Positions 59,358 through 64,000 of a stretch of 64,000 bases of DNA are shown here, in pieces; within the stretch, counting starts at the first letter, position 1; each line of letters starts with the position of its first letter. The position numbers and the translations under genes are program-made. The DNA comes from Deltaproteobacteria bacterium (GTDB taxonomy: Bacteria > Myxococcota > Kuafuiibacteriia > Kuafuiibacteriales > Kuafuiibacteriaceae): NCBI GenBank assembly GCA_016703535.1, contig JADJBV010000001.1:5570001-5634000 (forward strand). Reading direction: 5' to 3'. Below the pieces are notes generated by a model. The model saw nothing but the letters and a program-made list of their open reading frames with translations, was not told where the DNA came from and ran no database searches.

Positions 59358-61022
59358 ATGCGCGCTTTCGCCCTCTCCTTGGCGCTCGCCCCTCTGAGCG
59401 TCGGGTGCCTCGCTCAGATCGGAGACACCCGGGAGACCGTTGCCCCAGACGCCGGATCGGGGGTCGATGGCGGTGGCCCGGTGGCCTGCACGACCCGAGG
59501 CGTGGGCCCGACCCCGATCCGCAGGCTGACCCGCTTCGAATACGACCACACGGTGCGGGAGCTGCTCGGCGACACCAGCAGCGCCGCCGCCGCCTTTTTG
59601 CCGGACGCGGTCGCCTTCGGCTTCGACAACAACGCGGTGGCCCAGTCGGTGAGCGCGGCTTTGGTGGAGCAACACCTCCACGCCGCCGAAAGCCTGGCCC
59701 GAGCGATCACCGATGACACCCCTCGCCTCCGGGCCTGGTTGCCTTGTGAGCCCAACGCCCAGCCAAGTTGTGGTCCGCAGTTCGTCGAGCACTTCTTGAC
59801 CCGGGCCTTTCGACGCCCACCCCGGGATGACGAACGACGAAGTTACGAACGCCTCTACGAAGCGGGCGCGACCCAAGGGTTCCGAACGGGGATCCGTTGG
59901 GTGATCGCCGCCGCCCTCCTGTCGCCAAACTTTTGGTACCGGATCGAACTTTCGGAAGCTCCACCCGACTCCGCTGGGTTGGTGGCCCTCGACGACTGGG
60001 CCTTGGCCTCTCGCCTCTCCTATTTGGTTTGGGGCTCGATGCCCGACGACACCTTGTTCGATCGGGCCCGGCGCGGCGAGCTGCGGGATCCGTCGGTGTT
60101 GGTGGTCGAGTTGAGGAGACTCTTGGCCGACCCCCGGGCCCACGCGGGCCTGGGCCACTTCGCCGAACAATGGCTGGAGTTGGAGGGCCTGCCCCACCAG
60201 GTGAAGGATCCGGCGATCTACCCCGAGGCCACCCCGGAGGTGCGGGCCGCGATGTTGCAAGCCAGCTTGCACTTCTTCGAGGAGGTGTTGCGGAGCGGGA
60301 CCATGCAGGACCTCTACACGTCCCCCCGAGCCTATTTGAACGAATCGACCGCACCCTTGGTCGGCGCGGCGGTGAGCGGCCCAGGGTTGAGGTGGGTGGA
60401 GTTGCCGGCCGGCGAACGCTCCGGGATCTTGACCGACCTGGCGGTGCTCAGCGCCCACGCCAAGACCAACCAGACCTCCCCGGTGTTGCGGGGGCGCTTC
60501 GTGCGAGAGCAGCTCCTCTGTCAGCCGCTGATGAGCCCGCCGGACAACGTCAACACCACCCCGCCCGAGATCAAACCCGGCGCCACCACCCGGGAGCGTT
60601 TTGATCAACACCGGGCCGATCCCGCCTGCGCCGGTTGCCACCAGATGATGGACCCGATCGGCTTTGGCTTCGAAGGTTACGACGGCATCGGTCGACGTCG
60701 GAGCTTGGATAACGGCCTGCCCGTCGATGACCGCGGGGAGATCATCGGATTCACCGGGGGCAACCGCAGCTTCACCGGCGCCTTGGAGCTGGGCCAAATT
60801 TTGGCCACCAGTGAACAAGCCCAACTTTGTTTGAGCCAACAGTGGTTCCGCTACGGGCTGGGGCGAGTGGAGAGCCCGGAAGATCGCTGCGGGCTCCAAG
60901 GTATGGGGGCTCATCTGCGGGCCGAAGGTGGGCGGCTTCGATCGGTGCTGGAGGCCTTGGTGCAAAGCGACGCCTTCCGTTTTCGCCGGCCGATCACGAC
61001 CGCCCCGGAGTGTGGACCATGA
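59358..61022 (+). CDS. DUF1592/DUF1588/DUF1585 lipoprotein with c-type haem motif
   Basis: A 554-residue exported protein of the planctomycete-type cytochrome c-associated family. The ATG at 59358 gives a lipoprotein signal (PLSVGC, Cys about 17); an upstream ATG at 59319 is possible. Domains in order: DUF1587 (PIRRLTRFEYDHTVRELLGD), DUF1595 (EHFLTRAFRRPPRDDERRSY), DUF1592 (ALDDWALASRLSYLVWGSMP and the following), DUF1588 with the haem c site C424-A-G-C427-H428 (CAGCHQMMDPIG), and DUF1585 (EALVQSDAFRFR). The family is associated with secreted redox or polysaccharide systems. The stop overlaps the DUF1552 ATG. Confidence 0.9.
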   Translation: MRAFALSLALAPLSVGCLAQIGDTRETVAPDAGSGVDGGGPVACTTRGVGPTPIRRLTRFEYDHTVRELLGDTSSAAAAFLPDAVAFGFDNNAVAQSVSAALVEQHLHAAESLARAITDDTPRLRAWLPCEPNAQPSCGPQFVEHFLTRAFRRPPRDDERRSYERLYEAGATQGFRTGIRWVIAAALLSPNFWYRIELSEAPPDSAGLVALDDWALASRLSYLVWGSMPDDTLFDRARRGELRDPSVLVVELRRLLADPRAHAGLGHFAEQWLELEGLPHQVKDPAIYPEATPEVRAAMLQASLHFFEEVLRSGTMQDLYTSPRAYLNESTAPLVGAAVSGPGLRWVELPAGERSGILTDLAVLSAHAKTNQTSPVLRGRFVREQLLCQPLMSPPDNVNTTPPEIKPGATTRERFDQHRADPACAGCHQMMDPIGFGFEGYDGIGRRRSLDNGLPVDDRGEIIGFTGGNRSFTGALELGQILATSEQAQLCLSQQWFRYGLGRVESPEDRCGLQGMGAHLRAEGGRLRSVLEALVQSDAFRFRRPITTAPECGP

Positions 61023-62386
61023 GAGCCCTCGATCGTCGGACCCTGTTGCGTGGTTTGGGGGGCGCCGCCTTGGGCCTGCCGTTTTTGGAGGCCATGCGCC
61101 CCCGAAGCGTCCTGGCCCAAACCACCACCACCCCCAAGCGGATCATCTTCTTCCAAACGCCCAACGGTCTGCAGATGGATCGCTGGCGAGGTTCGGTCGA
61201 TCCCGGGGACCCGACCAACTTCACCCTCTCGCCGACCTTGGCGCCATTGGCCGCCCACCGGGATCGGCTCTTGATCCTGGACGGGGTCTCGATGGCCAGC
61301 TCCTACGATCCCGCCCAACAAGCCACCGCCCATCAAGGTGGGGCCGCCTCTTTGTGGACCGGCACCTGGGCGGGCCCGGGACAAATGGACGGTGGAGGCA
61401 ATCAACTTTCGGGCTACGCGATCAGCCGCTCCTTGGATCACGAGTTGGCCCTGGATCCTGGGGTGGTCGGGAACACCCGTTTTCCGGCCTACTACTTCGG
61501 CGTTTTGCCTTCGGCGGATCACGTGATCAGCCGGCTCTTTTACGCCGGGCCCAGCCAGCCGATCGGCCCCAACGCCAACCCCTACGACGTGCACCGGCAA
61601 CTCTTCGCCGATCTGGAGGCCAACGAGGCCGAGTTGACCCAACGGACCCAACAACGGCGCTTCGTTTTGGACGCGGTGATCGGGGACTACCGAAGCTTAC
61701 GGTGTAAGCTTGACGCGAGCGATCGTCAGACCCTGGAGCGGCACCTGGCCCACGTGGAGGCTTTGGAGCGCCGTTTGGGAGAGCTGGATCCGACGGTGGT
61801 CAACGCCGCTTGCCGAACGATTGATCCGGGTGCTCCGCTCAACTTCTACGACTTTCAGATCTTGCCGGAGTTGGGGCGCCTGCAGATGGACCTGATGGTG
61901 ATGGCCTTGACCTGTGATCTGACCCGGATCGCGGCGTTTCAGTGGCACTCACCGGTCGGCGCGATCGTCCATCAGTGGTTGGGCCACACCGAAACCCACC
62001 ACGACCTGACCCACCAGCCGATCACCGATCAAGCGGCGCAAGAGAAGATCGCCCAGATCGACCACTGGCACGCAGGGCAGCTGGCGTACCTCTTGGATCG
62101 GCTGCACCAGGTGGTGGAGGCCAACGGCCGCACCCTGTTGGAGAACTCGCTGGTGGTGTGGACCTCCGAGATCGGCGTCGGTTGGTCCCACGATCGGCAA
62201 GATCTCCCGCTGGTGTTGGCGGGCGGTTTGGCGGGGCAAATTCGGACCGGGCGCCACCTAAGGTTCAACGATCGCCCGGCCCACAACCGACTCCACTTGG
62301 CGATCTTGGAGGCCATGGGCGCCCCGCGGGCGGCCTTTGGGGCCCCGGCCTATTGTGCGGGCGGCCCCCTCCCGGGGGTGTTGTGA
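61019..62386 (+). CDS. DUF1552 protein with Tat signal
   Basis: A 455-residue DUF1552 protein, the standard partner of DUF1592 proteins. The start ATG overlaps the previous stop, and the N-terminus RRTLLRGLGGAALGLPF is a twin-arginine signal, implying export in a folded, perhaps cofactor-bearing state. The family signature elements are FFQTPNGLQMDRW, ILDGVSMAS, HQGGAASLWTG, and NSLVVWTSEIGVG. An intragenic 8-bp inverted repeat lies at 61693-61711. Catalytic role is not known for the family; co-occurrence with a CxxCH lipoprotein points to periplasmic redox. It is followed by an overlapping Cys-rich lipoprotein gene. Confidence 0.92.
   Translation: MRALDRRTLLRGLGGAALGLPFLEAMRPRSVLAQTTTTPKRIIFFQTPNGLQMDRWRGSVDPGDPTNFTLSPTLAPLAAHRDRLLILDGVSMASSYDPAQQATAHQGGAASLWTGTWAGPGQMDGGGNQLSGYAISRSLDHELALDPGVVGNTRFPAYYFGVLPSADHVISRLFYAGPSQPIGPNANPYDVHRQLFADLEANEAELTQRTQQRRFVLDAVIGDYRSLRCKLDASDRQTLERHLAHVEALERRLGELDPTVVNAACRTIDPGAPLNFYDFQILPELGRLQMDLMVMALTCDLTRIAAFQWHSPVGAIVHQWLGHTETHHDLTHQPITDQAAQEKIAQIDHWHAGQLAYLLDRLHQVVEANGRTLLENSLVVWTSEIGVGWSHDRQDLPLVLAGGLAGQIRTGRHLRFNDRPAHNRLHLAILEAMGAPRAAFGAPAYCAGGPLPGVL
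61693..61711. repeat. Intragenic inverted repeat AAGCTTAC-GGT-GTAAGCTT
   Basis: A perfect 8-bp dyad with a 3-base loop, made of codons TTA and CTT that are rare in this GC-rich gene. It could fold as an mRNA hairpin or bind a protein. Confidence 0.55.
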
Positions 62387-63672
62387 GGCGAGGGTTGGCC
62401 TGCCTGTTCCTCTCGGCGTGTGGTGCGGTCGGGCGGGCGCCGGACGCGAGCGTCGCGGACCTGGGAGACACACCGGACCTCGGTCCGGCGGATCAGGGGG
62501 TGGCCGATCAGGGCGTCGACGCCGACGCCGACTTCGCCGATCTGGGGATCCGAGACGCCTTGACCTTGGACTTGGGCCCGGCCGCTTGCCAGCCCGACAT
62601 CGAAGGTTGTGCCTGCCACGTGGGGCTCGAACCCCGAGGGAGCTGCCGCTACAGCGACAACCACTGCCTGACCTGGCCGGGCGACGTGCCGGTCTCCAGC
62701 TGCGTCACCCCTTGCAGCAGCGACGACGACTGCACCCTGTCCGACCTCGGTCAAAGCTGCGCGGACGTGGGCCTCGGCACCAAAATCTGCACCGCTCGTG
62801 CGGCCCAGCGCGATCAGGTGTGCCGCGGCAGCCGGATCGACGGTGAAGAGGTGACGGGCTGTAGCGCTGGCCTGAGCTGCGTACGCGGCGTCGATCCCAA
62901 CCAGACCGTGGACGAAGGTTGGTGCGCCGAACCTTGTACCCCCACCGCTCGAGATCCAAACGGCGGTTGCCGCGGCGAATACGGCTACTGCAACCCGGCG
63001 GCGGTGGTCCGGGACGAGGGGACCGGCCCGCGCCCGATCGGCATCTGCAGCCGGGGCCAACGCGGTCACGGGAGCTATTGTTCGATCGCCGAACCTTCGG
63101 AACGTTGCGACACCGCGCGGGAGGCCGGCGCGTTGGCGTGTTTGGCGATCGGCGTCGGTCCCCCGGGGCACGGGGTCTGCGTCGAGGAGTGTGGGGTCGG
63201 TCAGGCGCCGTGCCGCGCCACCGATCCGGTCTTCGGCACCGCCACTTGTTCACCTTACAACCCAGCGGCGCCGCGCTTGGGCCTGTGCACCTTTCCGTGT
63301 TCGACCTTCCCGGAGGACTGCAGCGGTCCGGGCCTGGAGGGGCTGGGCCGTACCTGCGTCAACAGCTTGGCCCTCGATCCCAGCTTGCCCCTCTCGTTTT
63401 GCTGGGACATCACCGGGCCTCTCCTGCGGGAGACGATCGGGCGTTGGAACGGCGGGGCCTTGACCCCGGGGGTGCTCGGCGACGCTTGTGGAGCTTTGCC
63501 GAGTGGCCTAACCCGCTGCCCCGACGGCCTTTCCTGCGTGTACGGCTATTGCCTGAGGGGCTGCGATGTCGACGACAACGCGGCCTGCGCCACCGCCACT
63601 TCCACCGCGGTCTCCTGTTATGGCACGCCGACCCCGACCGAACCTTCGGCGGGCCTCTGCTTGTTGCCTTGA
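62383..63672 (+). CDS. Cys-rich lipoprotein with Asp/Gly-rich linker
   Basis: A 429-residue lipoprotein (start GTG 62383, overlapping the DUF1552 stop; lipobox LSAC, Cys about 12). Residues about 20-60 are an Asp/Gly/Gln-rich linker (ADQGVADQGVDADADFADLG). The rest holds many cysteines in short modules (CSSDDDCTLSDLGQSC, CRGSRIDGEEVTGCSAGLSC, CEECGVG-like), similar to disulfide-rich folds in other myxobacterial secreted proteins. No catalytic motif. It forms a three-gene overlapping operon with the DUF1592 and DUF1552 genes, so it may be a partner or anchor of that system. Confidence 0.8.
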   Translation: MRRGLACLFLSACGAVGRAPDASVADLGDTPDLGPADQGVADQGVDADADFADLGIRDALTLDLGPAACQPDIEGCACHVGLEPRGSCRYSDNHCLTWPGDVPVSSCVTPCSSDDDCTLSDLGQSCADVGLGTKICTARAAQRDQVCRGSRIDGEEVTGCSAGLSCVRGVDPNQTVDEGWCAEPCTPTARDPNGGCRGEYGYCNPAAVVRDEGTGPRPIGICSRGQRGHGSYCSIAEPSERCDTAREAGALACLAIGVGPPGHGVCVEECGVGQAPCRATDPVFGTATCSPYNPAAPRLGLCTFPCSTFPEDCSGPGLEGLGRTCVNSLALDPSLPLSFCWDITGPLLRETIGRWNGGALTPGVLGDACGALPSGLTRCPDGLSCVYGYCLRGCDVDDNAACATATSTAVSCYGTPTPTEPSAGLCLLP

Positions 63673-63682
63673 GTGCCTTGGC

Positions 63683-64000
63683 TCAGTCCGGTCGGAGGCC
63701 GCGCAAGATCAGATCGACCTGCTCACCGATCAACACCTCGGGAGGTGACCACTCCTGTTTGGGCGAAAGGATCAACAAGGCCAACAAGCCGTGCATGCCG
63801 GCCAAAACCGTCTCGCCCATCACCTTGAGATCGCCAGCCCGGATCAGGCCCGCCACTTGGCAACGGCGCAGGCCCTCGATCAAGAACATGAAGGTGTTGA
63901 CCCGCTCTTGGCCCCAACGATCCACGTATTGGAGCGGCGCCAGGTGGTCCCAACTTTCGGTGGGACGCCGAGTCAAAAAGACGATCCGATATTCGTCCGG
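63683..64000 (-). CDS. TetR-family regulator, C-terminal part only
   Basis: The frame is open to the window edge, so the start and the DNA-binding helix-turn-helix lie outside. The visible ~105 residues are the ligand-binding helices: PDEYRIVFLTRRP at the edge (as in TetR C-terminal WHG-type domains), FLIEGLRRCQVAGLIRAG, and VLAGMHGLLALLILSPKQEW. It is convergent with the Cys-rich lipoprotein gene across 10 bases. The regulated gene is presumably upstream, outside the window. Confidence 0.75.
   Translation of the reverse strand, partial: PDEYRIVFLTRRPTESWDHLAPLQYVDRWGQERVNTFMFLIEGLRRCQVAGLIRAGDLKVMGETVLAGMHGLLALLILSPKQEWSPPEVLIGEQVDLILRGLRPD

Overview
This is a chromosomal window from a high-GC, Gram-negative bacterium, most likely an uncultured or lightly studied member of the Myxococcota (former Deltaproteobacteria). 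The support is: two serine/threonine kinases, FHA-domain proteins and an FHA-type sigma-54 activator, an MglA-like GTPase, PilT, a protein with a MXAN_5187-like C-terminal domain, a response regulator carrying a DUF4388 domain, many Cys-rich or Asp-rich secreted lipoproteins, and a DUF1592/DUF1552 pair. Leucine is very often TTG and genes are tightly packed, with frequent ATGA/GTGA overlaps. I see no rRNA, tRNA, CRISPR array, insertion sequence, integrase or prophage; the window reads as ordinary core and lineage-specific chromosome. It opens inside rng (5' end missing) and closes inside a TetR-type regulator (N-terminus missing).

Layout. 1-8518 (+): RNase G, a secreted Ig-like/barrel protein, a short Omp85 protein, a DUF4390-like protein with an NtrY-like kinase, then a TPR lipoprotein with a DUF3467 protein. 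8533-11426 (-): sensor-like membrane protein and a secreted protein. 11464-16114 (+): GT-C glycosyltransferase, an unknown protein, a PEGA-type secreted protein and a divergent RelA/SpoT-fold protein. 16146-20949 (-): a REC-DUF4388-J-like-TPR protein and an SppA protease fused to a barrel-like domain. 20982-24662: a small unknown gene, an SDR/LysR divergent pair, and a YihY/BrkB protein. 24707-31726 (+): HEAT-like protein, MglA-like GTPase, small Cys-cluster protein, barrel-like protein, PilT, RecX, serine/threonine kinase. 31785-34720 (-): PepA, ECF sigma factor and its zinc anti-sigma factor. 34806-39656 (+): outer-membrane protein followed by two tandem duplicated Cys-rich proteins. 39665-41915 (-): double-FHA protein and TPR protein. 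42159-45232 (+): small barrel protein, lipoprotein, histone-H1-like tailed protein, FHA sigma-54 activator; a kinase converges on it (45259-47178, -). 47279-51026 (+): a second tandem pair of paralogous lipoproteins. 52236-55043 (+): B12-dependent ribonucleotide reductase behind a 600-base regulatory region. 55181-59130 (-): hybrid kinase and subtilisin-like protease. 59358-63672 (+): DUF1592, DUF1552 and a Cys-rich lipoprotein in one overlapping operon.

How it works together. Most of the window serves the cell envelope (barrels, lipoproteins, proteases, glycosyltransferase) and signal transduction (Ser/Thr kinases with FHA readers, histidine kinases, an ECF/anti-sigma pair). Two themes cut across the map. 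First, many genes have a -10-like hexamer, often with an upstream TGn, only 6-10 bases before the start codon and no Shine-Dalgarno, which is the arrangement of leaderless transcripts. Second, lipoprotein genes have duplicated in tandem twice. The most interesting individual items are the small Cys-cluster gene at 27545, the divergent RelA/SpoT-fold protein at 15026, the two Cys-rich paralogues with a 40-base identical tract, and the tandem NrdR-like boxes before nrdJ.
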